Position numbers and translations under genes: made by a program. Under the pieces are notes generated by a model. The model saw only the letters and a program-made list of their open reading frames with translations, made no database searches and was not told where the DNA came from. A stretch of 64,000 bases of DNA from Betaproteobacteria bacterium (GTDB lineage: Bacteria > Pseudomonadota > Gammaproteobacteria > Burkholderiales > SG8-39). This document shows positions 14,489 to 25,267 of the stretch, one piece after another. Every line of letters begins with the position of its first letter. Position 1 is the first letter of the stretch. The stretch spans positions 124,001 through 188,000 of the forward strand of contig JACPYS010000011.1 of the NCBI GenBank assembly GCA_016195915.1, in the 5' to 3' direction.

Positions 14489-17065
14489 CTAGCTGACCTG
14501 GAGTTCGGCCAGCAATTCCTGCTCGAGCTGCAGCACGCTCTTTTCGTCTCGAAGCGAGTCCCCGCTGACGAGGAAAACGTCTTCGCCCCGGTCGCCCAGC
14601 GTATTGATCTTTGCGGTGCGCAGGTCGATGCGATGGGCGGCGAGGATGCGCGCAACGCCGTAGAGCAGACCGGGGCGGTCGCTCGCGACCAGCGTAAGCA
14701 CGTGGCTGATGCCCCGTTCATCGGGTCGCAGGTCGACCATCGGAGTCACCGGAAAATGCCGCACGCGCCGCGAAACGCGGCCGCGCCGCGGCGCCCGCAA
14801 CGGCGCCGTCGAGCGCAACTCCTCGGCGAGACCCGACTCGACCAGCGCGATCATGTCACGGTAGTGCGTGCCGTCGCCTGAACCCATCACGAGGAATGTG
14901 TCGAGCGCATGGCGGTGGCGCGTGGTGTGGATCTTGGCCTCCACGATGTTGAAATTGGCGCGCTCGAAATAGCCGCAAATGCGTGCGAACAATTCCGCCC
15001 GGTCGGGCGTGTAGATCATCACCTGCAAACCCTCCCCGAACGGCGCGAGCCGCGCCTTGACCACCGGCTCGATCGAATCGACGCGATAGTGCAGCGTGCG
15101 CGTCTGCCATGCGATCTCCTGTGAATCGTGACGCAGGAAATAGGTGGTGTCGAGCTCGGCCCAGAAGCGATCCTTGACGGAATCGGAAAGCGCGTACAGG
15201 CGAAGCAGCCGCAAGGCCTCGGCCTGCGTTTCCGCGAGCGCGGTGTCCATCTCGTATCGACCGCCGGTGATCAGGCGGCGCGTGGCGTGAAACAGGTCTT
15301 CCAGCAGCTTGGCCTTCCAGGCGTTCCAGACCTTGGGGCTGGTGCCGCGCACGTCGGCGACCGTCAGCAGATACAGGGCGATCAGCCGCCGCTCGTCGAC
15401 CACCTTGGCGGCAAAGGCCCGCACCACTTCCGGATCAGCCGTATCCTGTTTTTGCGCTACCGATGACAAGGTGAGGTGGTGAGTGACGAGAAACTGAACC
15501 AGTTCAGTGTCCTCTCTCGCCAGGCCATGGCTGCGGCAAAACCGGCCTGCGTCGGTCGCGCCCAGTTCCGAATGGTCTGCGCCCCGTCCCTTGGCCAGAT
15601 CGTGGTACAGGGCCGCCACGTAAAGCAACCAGCGCCGCGAAAATCCGCTCATCAGCTGGGTGGCGAGCGGGAACTCGTGTGCCAGCTCCGGCATTGCAAA
15701 CCGCCGCAGGTTGCGCAACACCATCAGGATGTGCTGGTCCACCGTGTATACATGGAACAGGTCGTGCTGCATCTGCCCAACGATGCGTCCGAACTCGGGC
15801 AGGTAGCGGCCGAGAATGCCGTACTGGTTCATGCGCCGAAATTCGTGCACCACGCCTCGTGGCTGCTGCAGGATGTGCAGGAACAGCATCCGGTTGCACG
15901 GATCGCGCCGGAAATCGGCGTTGATGCAGGAGCGCGCGCGCCACAACGCCCGGAGAGTCGTTGCAGTCATGCCGCGCAGTTCCTGATGCTGCTGCATCAG
16001 GAGAAACGATTCGAGTATCGTTCCCGGGCTGCGCAGAAACAGGTCCTCGCTGCTGGCGCTCAGCAATTCCCCCCGCACCTCGAAACGTTCGTTGAGCATT
16101 CGCGGCTCGACCGCCGCCGACGCCCCAATGCGGGCAGCAAGGTTCTGCAGCAGGATCGTGTTGAGCAGCGTCACTTCCTTGGCGCTGCGGTAATAGCGCT
16201 GCATCAATTGCTCGCCCGCACGCCGAACCGCGTTGCCGGAAAATCCCATCTGACCGGCGAGCGCCGTCTGGTAATCGAATACGATGCGGTCTTCCCGCCG
16301 TCCGGCGAGGAAGTGCAGGCGGATGCGCATCACCTGCAGAAGCGCCTCGTCGCGCGCGAGTTGGCGCGCCTCCGCTGGCGTGATGAGACCGGCACGCTCC
16401 AGCTCCCGCCAGCTGGCGCCGATTCCGAGGGCACCGGCAATCCATTTGATGGTATGCAGGTCACGCAGCCCGCCCGGCGCCTCTTTCAGGTTCGGTTCGA
16501 GGCTGAATGCCGTATCCTGAAGCTTGGCATGCCGCTGTTCCTGCTCGAGGCGCTTGGCTTCGAAAAAAGACGGCATGTCGAGCTGCTCGGCGATCGCCGC
16601 GCGCAGGCGATCGAACAGCCGCCGGCTTCCGCTCAGCAGGCGGGACTCGAGCAACGTGGTCTGCACCGTAACGTCCACGCGCGCCTCTTCGCGACATGCC
16701 TCGATCGTGCGCACGCTGTGGCCGATCTCCAGCCCGGCATCCCACAACCGGCGCACGAACGATTCCAGACGATCGCGCGCATCCCCCGAAGGTTCATCGC
16801 GCAGGAGTACCAGCACGTCGATGTCCGATGAGGGAAACTGTTCCCGGCGGGCGTAGCCGCCGACCGCGACCAGCGCGGCCTCTCCGGTGACGCCGGACTC
16901 CCGCCACAGAGTTTTCAAGCTTGCATCGATCAGCCGGGTATGACCGCGCAGCAGGCGCCGGGGATTGGGATGTGCGAGGAATTGCTCCCGCAGGCGGGCA
17001 CGGCCGCTTGAGAGCGCCGCGCGTACCGCGTCGTGCCGGGGGATGCCCGGTCCGGGAGCACCCAT
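14489..17065 (-). CDS. glnD: Bifunctional uridylyltransferase/uridylyl-removing enzyme (PII sensor)
   Basis: GlnD senses glutamine and adds or removes UMP on the PII protein, controlling nitrogen assimilation. The 858-residue product has the nucleotidyltransferase motif GGYARREQFPSSDIDVLVL (D81, D83), GlnD uridylyltransferase segments (EAPGGLRDLHTIKWIA), an HD hydrolase domain (ALYHDLAKGRGADHSELG) and two C-terminal ACT domains (MIYTPDRAELFARICGYF and LVASDRPGLLYGVARIL). ATG at 17065 is chosen because it lies 1 base after the map stop; the open frame beyond it is antisense-like to map. Gene order map-glnD is common in proteobacteria. Confidence 0.95.
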   Translation of the reverse strand: MGAPGPGIPRHDAVRAALSSGRARLREQFLAHPNPRRLLRGHTRLIDASLKTLWRESGVTGEAALVAVGGYARREQFPSSDIDVLVLLRDEPSGDARDRLESFVRRLWDAGLEIGHSVRTIEACREEARVDVTVQTTLLESRLLSGSRRLFDRLRAAIAEQLDMPSFFEAKRLEQEQRHAKLQDTAFSLEPNLKEAPGGLRDLHTIKWIAGALGIGASWRELERAGLITPAEARQLARDEALLQVMRIRLHFLAGRREDRIVFDYQTALAGQMGFSGNAVRRAGEQLMQRYYRSAKEVTLLNTILLQNLAARIGASAAVEPRMLNERFEVRGELLSASSEDLFLRSPGTILESFLLMQQHQELRGMTATTLRALWRARSCINADFRRDPCNRMLFLHILQQPRGVVHEFRRMNQYGILGRYLPEFGRIVGQMQHDLFHVYTVDQHILMVLRNLRRFAMPELAHEFPLATQLMSGFSRRWLLYVAALYHDLAKGRGADHSELGATDAGRFCRSHGLAREDTELVQFLVTHHLTLSSVAQKQDTADPEVVRAFAAKVVDERRLIALYLLTVADVRGTSPKVWNAWKAKLLEDLFHATRRLITGGRYEMDTALAETQAEALRLLRLYALSDSVKDRFWAELDTTYFLRHDSQEIAWQTRTLHYRVDSIEPVVKARLAPFGEGLQVMIYTPDRAELFARICGYFERANFNIVEAKIHTTRHRHALDTFLVMGSGDGTHYRDMIALVESGLAEELRSTAPLRAPRRGRVSRRVRHFPVTPMVDLRPDERGISHVLTLVASDRPGLLYGVARILAAHRIDLRTAKINTLGDRGEDVFLVSGDSLRDEKSVLQLEQELLAELQVS

Positions 17066-17066
17066 C

Positions 17067-17858
17067 TCAGCTCGGCGGGGACGGCGTACCCGCCGACCGG
17101 GTGAGAATTTCAACCCCGTTGGCGGAAACCAGCACCGTGTGCTCCCACTGCGCCGACAGGCTGTGATCCTTGGTAACGATGGTCCAGCCATCGGCCAGTT
17201 CGCGAATCGCCGCCTTGCCGGCATTGATCATCGGCTCGATGGTGAACGTCATGCCGGGTTCGAGCCTCAATCCGGCGCCGCGCTTGCCGTAATGCAACAC
17301 CTGCGGGTCCTCGTGGAATCTGCGCCCGATGCCATGGCCGCAGAATTCGCGCACGACGGAAAAGCCATGCCGCTCCGCGTGCGCCTGAATCGAAGCGCCT
17401 ATGTCCCCCAGATGAGCGCCCGGGCGAACCTCGCGGATTCCGTGCCACATGCATTCGTAGGTGACGTCCACGAGACGGCGCGCCTGAATGCTGGGCTCGC
17501 CTGCGTAGTACATGCGGCTGGAATCCCCGTGGAAGCCATCCTTGATCACCGTGACATCGATATTGACGATATCGCCGGCCCGGAGTATCCGGTCACCCGG
17601 GATGCCGTGACAGACCTGATGGTTGACCGAAGTGCAAATCGACTTCGGGTACGGCTTGTAGCCCGGAGGGGCGTAGTCGAGCGGCGCGGGCACCGTTCCC
17701 TGTTCCCCGACCATGTACGCATGGCAAAGGTCGTTGAGCGTTCCCGTGCTCACTCCGGGCCGGACGCGCGGCGCAATGTAATCGAGCACCTCCGCGGCAA
17801 GCCGGCCGGCGATGCGCATGCTGTCGATTTCTTCGGCGGATTTGACCTGAACGGGCAT
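17067..17858 (-). CDS. map: Methionine aminopeptidase, type I
   Basis: Map removes the initiator methionine from nascent proteins after deformylation. The 263-residue product has the complete M24A metal-binding set: D101 and D112 in NIDVTVIKDGFHGDSSR, H175 in GHGIG, E208 in TIEPM and E239 in EHT, plus the substrate histidine H84 in CHGIP. It is divergent from rpsB across a 190-bp control region, the classic map/rpsB arrangement. It is a useful intact comparison for the two degenerate M24 proteins at 47.5-49.7 kb. Confidence 0.97.
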   Translation of the reverse strand: MPVQVKSAEEIDSMRIAGRLAAEVLDYIAPRVRPGVSTGTLNDLCHAYMVGEQGTVPAPLDYAPPGYKPYPKSICTSVNHQVCHGIPGDRILRAGDIVNIDVTVIKDGFHGDSSRMYYAGEPSIQARRLVDVTYECMWHGIREVRPGAHLGDIGASIQAHAERHGFSVVREFCGHGIGRRFHEDPQVLHYGKRGAGLRLEPGMTFTIEPMINAGKAAIRELADGWTIVTKDHSLSAQWEHTVLVSANGVEILTRSAGTPSPPS

Positions 17859-17874
17859 CGTCGCAGTAGGAAGC

Positions 17875-17904
17875 TTGAGGGTTGAGGACTGATTATGCTA
17901 TAAT
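17875..17904 (+). promoter_or_regulatory. Sigma-70-type promoter for rpsB-tsf
   Basis: TTGAGG (17875-17880) and a perfect TATAAT (17899-17904) are separated by 18 bases, pointing toward rpsB. Transcription would start near 17911, leaving a leader of about 135 nt. Confidence 0.75.
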
Positions 17905-17910
17905 TTTTGG

Positions 17911-18048
17911 CTGATCATGCGGTGCATCAAGGCTGCGCGCCGCTGGTCAAATTTCCCGCCTGTCCGGTTAGGGTGCCCGAACGTGCGATGCGCACAAGGG
18001 TTTTTCTCGGTTCAGGCGGCAGATACTCAACCCTAAGAGGAGAGCATT
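17911..18048 (+). promoter_or_regulatory. rpsB 5' leader with candidate regulatory stems
   Basis: The leader between the promoter and rpsB contains a short hairpin GTGCG-ATG-CGCAC (17983-17995) and a possible long-range stem CCGCCTG (17956-17962) with CAGGCGG (18013-18019), then AAGAGGAGAG before the ATG. S2 represses its own operon through the rpsB leader in several proteobacteria, so autoregulation is plausible here. I could not match a defined consensus by eye. Confidence 0.4.
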
Positions 18049-18795
18049 ATGTCAGTCACCATGCGCCAGATGCTGGAGGCGGGAGTGCATTTCGGGCACC
18101 AGACGCGTTTCTGGAACCCCAAGATGGCGCCGTACATCTTCGGCCATCGCAACAAGATACACATCATCAATCTCGAGACTACCCTGGTGATGTACCAGGC
18201 GGCGCTGAAATTCGTGCGCCAGCTGGCGGCGAACAAGGGCACGCTGCTTTTCGTGGGCACCAAGAGGCAGGCGCGTGAAATCGTGCGCGAGGAAGCACAG
18301 CGATGCAGCGCGCCCTACGTAGATCATCGCTGGCTGGGCGGCATGCTGACCAACTTCAAGACGGTGAAGCAGTCAATCAAGCGTCTCAAGGAAATGGAGC
18401 AGATGGTGCAGGATGGCAGCCTGGAGCGCATGGCCAAAAAGGAAGCCCTCGGCGTGCAGCGCGAGATGGACAAATTGCTGCGCAGCCTTGGCGGAATCAA
18501 GGATCTCGGGAGCCTTCCCGATGCCCTGTTCGTGATCGATGTGGGATACCACAAGGGGGCTGTCACCGAGGCCAGGAAACTGGGCATCCCGGTGGTGAGC
18601 ATCGTGGACACCAACCATTCGCCGGATGGCATCGACTTCGTGGTTCCGGGCAACGACGATTCGAGCGGCGCAATCCGCCTGTACGCGCGCGGCGTCGCCG
18701 ACGCCGTGCTGGAAGGGCGCTCGCAGGCGATCGAGGAGGTCGTTGCGGCCTCGCGCGACGAGTTTGTCGAAATCGACGCGGAGCGGGAAGCGTAG
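18049..18795 (+). CDS. rpsB: 30S ribosomal protein S2
   Basis: S2 is a late-assembling small-subunit protein needed for S1 binding and initiation. The 248-residue product starts [31 protein letters not shown] and contains the S2 signature [20 protein letters not shown], both diagnostic. The ATG follows a strong AAGAGGAGAG site. It heads the rpsB-tsf-pyrH-frr translation/nucleotide group, divergent from map. Confidence 0.98.
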   Translation: MSVTMRQMLEAGVHFGHQTRFWNPKMAPYIFGHRNKIHIINLETTLVMYQAALKFVRQLAANKGTLLFVGTKRQAREIVREEAQRCSAPYVDHRWLGGMLTNFKTVKQSIKRLKEMEQMVQDGSLERMAKKEALGVQREMDKLLRSLGGIKDLGSLPDALFVIDVGYHKGAVTEARKLGIPVVSIVDTNHSPDGIDFVVPGNDDSSGAIRLYARGVADAVLEGRSQAIEEVVAASRDEFVEIDAEREA

Positions 18796-18870
18796 GAACA
18801 AACGGGCGGGACGGTGCGAAAACGGGTCGCAGCGTCCTTTTTGAATCAGCAACCGAGCAAGGACACGCAA

Positions 18871-19758
18871 ATGGCGGAAATCACAGCGAGCCAGGTGAAG
18901 GAACTGAGGGAAATGACCGGGCTCGGAATGATGGAGTGCAAGAAGGCCCTTGCCGAATCGGGCGGAAGCCTCACGAAGGCGGAGGAACTGTTGCGCATCC
19001 GGAGCGGTGCAAAAGCCAGCAAGGCGGCCGGCAGGATCGCAGCCGAGGGCGTAATCGGGGTGTGGATCGCCCCGGACGAGCGCGCGGCCGCAATGGTCGA
19101 ACTCAATTGCGAGACCGACTTTGTAGCCAAGAACGAGGACTTTCTGGCCTTCGCGTCTTCGCTGGCCGAGATGGTTGCGCGTGAAGACCCGGCGGACGTG
19201 GCGGCGCTGGCGCGTCTTTCGCTAAACGGAATTGCGGTGGAAGCGAAGCGCCAGGCCCTGGTGCAGAAGATCGGCGAGAACCTGAGCATCCGGCGTTTCC
19301 GCCGCATGCGCTCGGACGCAAGGCTTGCCCGCTATCTGCACGGCACCAGGATCGGCGTGCTGGTGGATTTCGACGGTCCGGACGAAGTCGGCAAGGACCT
19401 TGCGATGCATATCGCCTTTGCCAAACCCCGTTACCTGGGAAAGGCGGACGTTGCCCCGGAACTCGTTTCCCGCGAGAGGGAGATTCTCGTGGCCCGGGCG
19501 AAAGACTCCGGCAAGCCCGCCGACATCGCGGCGAAAATGGTGGATGGCGGCATCAACAAGTTTCTTGGTGAAATCACGCTGCTCGGTCAACCGTTCGTGA
19601 AAGACGACAAACAGACGGTGGAGAAGATGCTTGCAGCGCGGAAAGCAAGGATCTTCGGCTACGCTTTTCTCGTGGTGGGCGAGGGCATCGAGAAGAAGAT
19701 CAGCGACTTTGCCGCGGAAGTCATGGCCCAGGCGGGCGCAGCGGACAGGCACGGCTAG
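18871..19758 (+). CDS. tsf: Elongation factor Ts
   Basis: EF-Ts is the guanine-nucleotide exchange factor for EF-Tu. The 295-residue product begins [27 protein letters not shown], the UBA-like N-terminal module, followed by the core EF-Ts motif [16 protein letters not shown] that contacts EF-Tu. ATG 18871 is preferred over the in-frame start at 18814, which would add a tail unlike the family. A 75-base spacer after rpsB has no clear terminator, so read-through from the rpsB promoter is expected. Confidence 0.97.
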   Translation: MAEITASQVKELREMTGLGMMECKKALAESGGSLTKAEELLRIRSGAKASKAAGRIAAEGVIGVWIAPDERAAAMVELNCETDFVAKNEDFLAFASSLAEMVAREDPADVAALARLSLNGIAVEAKRQALVQKIGENLSIRRFRRMRSDARLARYLHGTRIGVLVDFDGPDEVGKDLAMHIAFAKPRYLGKADVAPELVSREREILVARAKDSGKPADIAAKMVDGGINKFLGEITLLGQPFVKDDKQTVEKMLAARKARIFGYAFLVVGEGIEKKISDFAAEVMAQAGAADRHG

Positions 19759-19784
19759 CGCCGGCACAAGCGACTCGAGGCTCC

Positions 19785-20498
19785 GTGGTACCCAAGTACA
19801 AGCGCATCCTGCTCAAGCTCTCGGGCGAGGCCCTGATGGGGAACGACCCCTACGGCATCAACCGGCAGACGATCGAAACCATCGTCGGCGAGATCGCCGC
19901 AGTCGCGCGCATGGGCGTCGAAATCGGCGTCGTCATCGGTGGTGGCAACATCTTTCGCGGCGTGGCGCTCGGCGCGGCCGGTATGGACCGTGCGACCGCC
20001 GATTACATGGGCATGCTGGCCACGATCATGAACGCCCTGGCGCTGCAGGACGCGATGCGCCATGCCGGGATTGCGAGCCGAGTGCAATCGGCGCTCAACA
20101 TCGAGCAGGTGGTCGAACCGTATATTCGCGGCAAGGCGATCCGTTATCTCGAGGAAGGCAAGGTGGTGATTTTCGCCGCCGGGACCGGCAACCCGTTCTT
20201 CACGACGGATACCGCTGCGGCTTTGCGAGGCAGCGAGATGGGCGCGGAAATCGTGCTCAAGGCGACCAAGGTGGACGGGGTCTACACGGCGGATCCGAAC
20301 CAGGATCCCGCGGCGCAACGCTATTCCCGCCTGACCTTCGACGAGGCGATCTCGCGTCATCTCAAGGTGATGGACGCGACCGCGCTCACGCTGTGCCGCG
20401 ACCAGCGCCTGCCGGTCAACGTATTCAGCATTTTCAAACGCAACGCGCTGCAGCGCGTGGTGGCCGGCGAGGACGAGGGCACACTGGTTCACTGCTAG
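19785..20498 (+). CDS. pyrH: Uridylate kinase
   Basis: PyrH phosphorylates UMP to UDP in pyrimidine synthesis. It belongs to the amino-acid-kinase fold and is hexameric. The 237-residue product shows [15 protein letters not shown] at the N-terminus, [11 protein letters not shown], and [22 protein letters not shown], all characteristic of bacterial UMP kinase. The start is GTG at 19785 (GTG GTA CCC AAG). It lies 26 bases downstream of tsf and 9 bases upstream of frr. Confidence 0.97.
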   Translation: MVPKYKRILLKLSGEALMGNDPYGINRQTIETIVGEIAAVARMGVEIGVVIGGGNIFRGVALGAAGMDRATADYMGMLATIMNALALQDAMRHAGIASRVQSALNIEQVVEPYIRGKAIRYLEEGKVVIFAAGTGNPFFTTDTAAALRGSEMGAEIVLKATKVDGVYTADPNQDPAAQRYSRLTFDEAISRHLKVMDATALTLCRDQRLPVNVFSIFKRNALQRVVAGEDEGTLVHC

Positions 20499-20507
20499 GA
20501 GGACAGA

Positions 20508-21065
20508 ATGATCGTCGAGTTGAAGAAGAATACCGAGCAGAAGATGAAAAAGAGCGTCGAGGCGTTCAAGGTCGACCTCGGCAAGGTGCGCACCGGACGG
20601 GCGCATACCGGGCTGCTCGATCACATCTCGGTAGATTATTACGGCGCGCAGACACCGCTGAACCAGGTGGCCCGGATCACCCTGATCGACGCGCGCACCA
20701 TCGGGGTTTCGCCGTTCGAGAAGAAGATCGCTCCCGCGATCGAAAGAGCGATCCGCGATTCCGACCTCGGTCTCAATCCCGCCGCCGCGGGCGAAACCAT
20801 TCGCGTGCCGATGCCCTTGCTGACCGAAGAACGCCGCAAGGAACTCATCAAGGTGGTCAGGCACGAAGCGGAAAATGCGCGCGTCGCGGTGCGCAACCTG
20901 CGGCGCGACGCCAACCACGCGCTGAAGGAAGCGCTCAAACAGAAGAGCGTGTCGGAGACCGACGAGCGGCGCGCACAGGACGAGGTCCAGAAGCTCACCG
21001 ACCGCCATATCGCCGAACTCGACAAACTGCTCGAATCCAAGGAAGCCGAGTTGCTGTCTGTCTGA
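20508..21065 (+). CDS. frr: Ribosome recycling factor
   Basis: RRF splits post-termination ribosomes together with EF-G. The 185-residue product carries the family signatures [22 protein letters not shown] and, in the second half, [15 protein letters not shown]-like [17 protein letters not shown] with the helical bundle [13 protein letters not shown]. An AGGAGG-like site (CTAGGAGGACAG) precedes the ATG. It is 5 bases upstream of uppS. Confidence 0.97.
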   Translation: MIVELKKNTEQKMKKSVEAFKVDLGKVRTGRAHTGLLDHISVDYYGAQTPLNQVARITLIDARTIGVSPFEKKIAPAIERAIRDSDLGLNPAAAGETIRVPMPLLTEERRKELIKVVRHEAENARVAVRNLRRDANHALKEALKQKSVSETDERRAQDEVQKLTDRHIAELDKLLESKEAELLSV

Positions 21066-21070
21066 ATCCA

Positions 21071-21883
21071 ATGCAGACCAGTTCCACGCTCGAAGTACCG
21101 CCGCCGCGCGACGTGCCTCGCCACGTCGCGATCATCATGGACGGCAACGGACGCTGGGCCCGAAAACGGCGCCTGCCGCGATTTGCCGGGCACAAGCGGG
21201 GCGTGGACGCGCTGCGCGTCACCGTCAAGGCGTGTATCGAACGCGGCATCCGGTACCTGACCATGTTCGCCTTCAGTTACGAGAACTGGCGGCGTCCCGA
21301 GGACGAGGTCGCGTTGCTGATGCAGCTGTTCACGGCGGCGCTCACCAACGAAGTCAACCGGCTGCACCGCAACGGCGTCCAGCTCAGGGTGATCGGCGAC
21401 CTGTCGCGATTCGACGTGCGCATCCGGAACCTCGTGGCGGAGGCGGAAGCGCGCACGGCCGGAAATTCGCGCCTGACACTCACCATTGCCGCGAATTACG
21501 GCGGGCGCTGGGACCTGATGCAGGCCGTTTCGCGGCTGCTGAAAGAGCAACCGCAACTCGCGGGAAGCGAAATCACCGAGCCGCAGTTGACCCCGTACCT
21601 GTCGATGAGCTACGCGCCGGAACCCGATCTGTTCATTCGCACCGGCGGTGAACAGCGCATCAGCAATTTCCTGTTGTGGCAGCTGGCCTACGCCGAGTTC
21701 TATTTCACTCAGGCGCTCTGGCCCGATTTCGACGGCGCTGCACTGGACGTTGCGATCGCCTCGTACCGCGACCGCGAGCGCCGCTTCGGACGGACCAGCG
21801 AGCAGGTCGAGGAGGAAAAGGCACGCCTCGAAAAGGCGCTCGAGCACGCCGGGAAAGCCGCGCGCGCGCGCGCGAATGCTTAG
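21071..21883 (+). CDS. uppS: Isoprenyl (undecaprenyl) diphosphate synthase
   Basis: UppS condenses isopentenyl units onto farnesyl diphosphate to make the C55 carrier for peptidoglycan and O-antigen. The 270-residue product has the cis-prenyltransferase motif [13 protein letters not shown] with catalytic D24, FSYENWRRP, and the C-terminal signature [28 protein letters not shown] 21071 is 5 bases after the frr stop. The last codons run through an alternating (CG) tract at about 21859-21874, encoding an RARARA tail, and overlap the cdsA start by 8 bases. Confidence 0.96.
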   Translation: MQTSSTLEVPPPRDVPRHVAIIMDGNGRWARKRRLPRFAGHKRGVDALRVTVKACIERGIRYLTMFAFSYENWRRPEDEVALLMQLFTAALTNEVNRLHRNGVQLRVIGDLSRFDVRIRNLVAEAEARTAGNSRLTLTIAANYGGRWDLMQAVSRLLKEQPQLAGSEITEPQLTPYLSMSYAPEPDLFIRTGGEQRISNFLLWQLAYAEFYFTQALWPDFDGAALDVAIASYRDRERRFGRTSEQVEEEKARLEKALEHAGKAARARANA

Positions 21884-22709
21884 ATCACGCGTCCTTACGG
21901 CCGCTGTGCTGCTAAGTGCTTTTCTCGCTTGCCTGTTCCTCCTCCCGGAACAGGCCTTTGCAGCGTTGCCTTGCATGATCGTCGTCGTTGCCGCCTGGGA
22001 GTGGGGTGGCTTAACGTCAATCAAAGGGCTCGCGCGTTACGGTTTTGCCGCCGGGTGCGCCGCGGCCTATGCCCTGGTCGCGTTCGGGCTGGACGGGCGC
22101 CACCTCGAGCAGATTTCTTCGGCGATACTCTACGGCCTTGCCGCGGGATTCTGGGTGCTCGTCGCGCCGGCGTGGCTCGCGCTTGGTGTCCGGCTCAAGA
22201 CGCGGCCGCTTGCGATTGCGATCGGCGCGCTGGTGATCATCCCGGCCGCGCTCGCGATGGCGGGGTTGCGCGAGCGCTCTCCCGCGCTGCTGCTGGCGCT
22301 CCTGGCGCTGGTCTGGGTCGCGGATTGTGCCGCGTACTTCGCGGGACGGCGATTTGGCCGGCGCAAGCTCGCGCCGGCAACCAGCCCGGGGAAAACCTGG
22401 GAGGGGGTGGCGGGAGGGCTCGCCGCAAGCCTCGCTTACGCTATCATCCTTGCGCTTGCGGCACCGCGCGGTTTGCCCGTGCCGGAAGGCTGGATGGAGT
22501 GGGCCGCGTACGCGCTGATTGCGGTACTGCTGTGCGCGTTGAGCGTGGTGGGCGACCTGTTCGAATCAGCGGCGAAGCGACAGGCCGGCGTGAAGGACAG
22601 TGGCGCGCTGCTGCCCGGCCATGGAGGGGTGCTCGACAGGATCGACAGCGCGACGTCGACGCTGCCGGTGGCTGCACTGATGCTGTTTTTTCTTTCGAGA
22701 GGGCAATGA
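21876..22709 (+). CDS. cdsA: Phosphatidate cytidylyltransferase
   Basis: CdsA makes CDP-diacylglycerol, the precursor of all phospholipids, in the inner membrane. The 277-residue protein is hydrophobic throughout with about eight predicted membrane segments. Near its C-terminus it has the complete CDP-DAG synthase signature [21 protein letters not shown] followed by VLDRID. The ATG at 21876 lies inside the end of uppS (8-base overlap), and the stop overlaps dxr by ATGA, indicating translational coupling. Confidence 0.95.
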   Translation: MLRSRVLTAAVLLSAFLACLFLLPEQAFAALPCMIVVVAAWEWGGLTSIKGLARYGFAAGCAAAYALVAFGLDGRHLEQISSAILYGLAAGFWVLVAPAWLALGVRLKTRPLAIAIGALVIIPAALAMAGLRERSPALLLALLALVWVADCAAYFAGRRFGRRKLAPATSPGKTWEGVAGGLAASLAYAIILALAAPRGLPVPEGWMEWAAYALIAVLLCALSVVGDLFESAAKRQAGVKDSGALLPGHGGVLDRIDSATSTLPVAALMLFFLSRGQ

Positions 22710-23905
22710 CGCGGCACCTGTCTTTGTGCGTTCTGGGAGCGACCGGTTCGATCGGAGAGAGCACGCTCGATGTCGTCGCGCGCCATCCCGGGCGTTTTTC
22801 CCTGTTCGCATTGACCGGCAACGCGTCAACCGAACGCCTGATCGATCTCTGCGTACGTTTCCGGCCGCGTTACGCAGTGTTGTCGGGACGAACCTCCGAC
22901 GACGCGGCAGTGCGGCGGCTGCGCCAGGCGGGTTGTGCCACCGAATTGATGTTCGGCGAAAAGTCACTGGTCGAAGTCGCGGCGGCGCCGGAATGCGATG
23001 TCGTGATGGCTGCGATCGTCGGTGCGGCCGGGCTTGCTCCTGCGCTCGCCGCGGCACGCGCCGGCAAGCGCGTGTTGCTCGCGAACAAGGAGGCGCTGGT
23101 GATGGCGGGGCCGCTTTTCATGCAGGCCGTACGCGATGGCGGCGCGCAATTGCTGCCGATCGACAGCGAGCACAATGCGGTATTCCAGTGCCTGCCGCAC
23201 GACGCTGCCGGGCGCACGCACGCGCGTGAGGTGCGGCGCATCCTGCTCACCGCATCGGGCGGGCCCTTCCGCAGCGTTCCGATCGAGCGACTCGCCATGG
23301 TCACGCCCGAGGAAGCGTGCGCGCACCCCAACTGGGTGATGGGGCGCAAGATTTCGGTTGACTCTGCCACCATGATGAACAAGGGCCTGGAGGTCATCGA
23401 GGCATGCCTGTTATTCGGCGTGACGCCCGAGCGCGTGGAGGTGCTGATCCACCCCCAGAGTATTGTCCATTCGCTCGTCGAATTCGTCGATGGCTCGGCG
23501 CTGGCGCAGCTGTCGAACCCGGATATGCGCGTGCCCATCGCCTACGCGCTAGCCTATCCGGAACGCGTCGAATCCGGATCGCGTCCCCTGGACCTTGCGG
23601 CGTTGGGCCAGTTGAGCTTCGAGGCGCCGGACCCGAAGCGCTTCCCCTGCCTCGGCTTCGCCTATGCGGCGTTGCGCTCGGGCGGAACTGCCCCTGCCAT
23701 CCTCAACGCAGCCAACGAGGTGGCGGTTTCGGCGTTCCTTGCCCGGCGCATCCGCTTCAGCGACATCCCTGCTGTCATCGAATCAACGCTTGCGGGCGTT
23801 GCGCGCATTGAGGCCGCAGACCTGGGTTCGATCCTTGCTGCGGATGCGGCAGCGCGCGCGTCCGCCGGGCGCCGCGTGGTGCAGGCGATCGGAAGGGCCG
23901 CATGA
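22706..23905 (+). CDS. dxr: 1-deoxy-D-xylulose 5-phosphate reductoisomerase
   Basis: Dxr converts DXP to MEP, the committed step of the non-mevalonate isoprenoid pathway that ultimately supplies UppS. The 399-residue product has the NADPH-binding [26 protein letters not shown], the metal site [10 protein letters not shown], the flexible-loop [23 protein letters not shown], and the C-terminal four-helix part [13 protein letters not shown]. It overlaps cdsA and rseP by 4 bases at each end. Confidence 0.97.
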   Translation: MTRHLSLCVLGATGSIGESTLDVVARHPGRFSLFALTGNASTERLIDLCVRFRPRYAVLSGRTSDDAAVRRLRQAGCATELMFGEKSLVEVAAAPECDVVMAAIVGAAGLAPALAAARAGKRVLLANKEALVMAGPLFMQAVRDGGAQLLPIDSEHNAVFQCLPHDAAGRTHAREVRRILLTASGGPFRSVPIERLAMVTPEEACAHPNWVMGRKISVDSATMMNKGLEVIEACLLFGVTPERVEVLIHPQSIVHSLVEFVDGSALAQLSNPDMRVPIAYALAYPERVESGSRPLDLAALGQLSFEAPDPKRFPCLGFAYAALRSGGTAPAILNAANEVAVSAFLARRIRFSDIPAVIESTLAGVARIEAADLGSILAADAAARASAGRRVVQAIGRAA

Positions 23906-25266
23906 GCCTGTTGCAGACCATTACGGCCTTCCTGGTCGCGCTCGCCGTGCTGATCGTGGTGCACGAATACGGGCACTTTATCGCTGCTCGACTGGCGGGC
24001 GTCAAGGTGCTGCGTTTCTGCGTCGGATTTGGCCGCCCCATTCTGGTGACGCGCCGCGGCGCAGACCGCACGGAGTGGGTGCTGGCGGCGGTACCGTTTG
24101 GCGGGTACGTGAAGATGCTCGACGAGCGGGAGGCACCGGTGGCGCCGGGGGAACTCGACCGGGCATTCAACCGGCAGAGCGTGTGGAAGCGGTTCACGAT
24201 CGTCGCCGCAGGCCCGGTTTTCAACTTTGCATTCGCCATCGCGGTGTACTTCGCGCTCTACCTGCACGGCGTTCCCGAGGCGAGGCCCGTGGTGGCCGAA
24301 CCTCCGGCAGGCACTCTTGCGCAGCGCGCAGGCTTTACGGCGGCCGATCGTGTGCGCAGCATCGACGGGGAGCCGATCGAGACGTGGCAGGAACTGCGCT
24401 GGCGGATTCTTCAGGCGGCCCTGCAACGGCATGCGTTGAGCATAGAAGTCATCTCCACGGGCGATCGGATCCGTGCGTTGCGCCTTGACCTGGCCGGCGT
24501 CAGCAGCGAAGAGGTGGACGGCGACCTGCTCGAGCGCCTCGGGATGAGGCTGTATCACCCGCCGCTGCCCGCGGTGCTGGGCAGGGTGATCGGCGGCTCC
24601 GCGGCAGAGCGGGCCGGCCTGAAAGCCGGTGATCGCATCGAGGCTGCCGACGCTCGCCCCGTCGAGACCTGGGACGACCTGGTCCGTATCGTTCGCGCCA
24701 GGCCCGGGACCCCTGTCGGGTTGAACCTCGTGCGCGATGGCCAGCGCATGGTGATCGAGGTCACGCCCGAGGCCACGGGCACCGACGGCCCCCGCGTGGG
24801 TCGCATCGGCGCCGCGCCGGAAATTCCCCCGAACCACGCCGAGCGGATTCTCGTGACGGTGAGCTACGGGATCGCGACTAGCCTCGAAAAAGCAGTCGCG
24901 AAGACGTGGGATATCTCGATCTTCAGCCTGCGCATGCTGGGCAGGATGCTGGTGGGGGAAGTTTCATGGCGGCACCTGTCGGGGCCGGTCACAATTGCCG
25001 ATTACGCCGGCCAGTCCGCCCAACTCGGCTGGATCGCCTACGTCACTTTTCTCGCGCTGATCAGCATCAGCCTCGGGGTCCTCAATCTGCTTCCGATCCC
25101 GTTATTGGATGGCGGACACTTGATGTATTATGCGCTCGAGATTGTTAAGGGCAGTCCCGTATCCGAGCGATCCATCGAACTCGGACAGCGCGTTGGCTTG
25201 GCGCTGCTGCTGGTAATGATGGCTTTCGCGTTCTACAACGATATCAACCGCCTGTTTTCCGGCTGA
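23902..25266 (+). CDS. rseP: RIP metalloprotease RseP (site-2 protease)
   Basis: RseP is an intramembrane zinc protease that cleaves anti-sigma factors such as RseA during envelope stress and clears signal-peptide remnants. The 454-residue protein has HEYGH (21-25) in the first membrane segment, two tandem PDZ domains (about 115-200 and 205-300), and the second zinc-ligand motif [13 protein letters not shown] near the C-terminus. It sits directly upstream of bamA, the standard proteobacterial order. Confidence 0.96.
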   Translation: MSLLQTITAFLVALAVLIVVHEYGHFIAARLAGVKVLRFCVGFGRPILVTRRGADRTEWVLAAVPFGGYVKMLDEREAPVAPGELDRAFNRQSVWKRFTIVAAGPVFNFAFAIAVYFALYLHGVPEARPVVAEPPAGTLAQRAGFTAADRVRSIDGEPIETWQELRWRILQAALQRHALSIEVISTGDRIRALRLDLAGVSSEEVDGDLLERLGMRLYHPPLPAVLGRVIGGSAAERAGLKAGDRIEAADARPVETWDDLVRIVRARPGTPVGLNLVRDGQRMVIEVTPEATGTDGPRVGRIGAAPEIPPNHAERILVTVSYGIATSLEKAVAKTWDISIFSLRMLGRMLVGEVSWRHLSGPVTIADYAGQSAQLGWIAYVTFLALISISLGVLNLLPIPLLDGGHLMYYALEIVKGSPVSERSIELGQRVGLALLLVMMAFAFYNDINRLFSG

Positions 25267-25267
25267 C

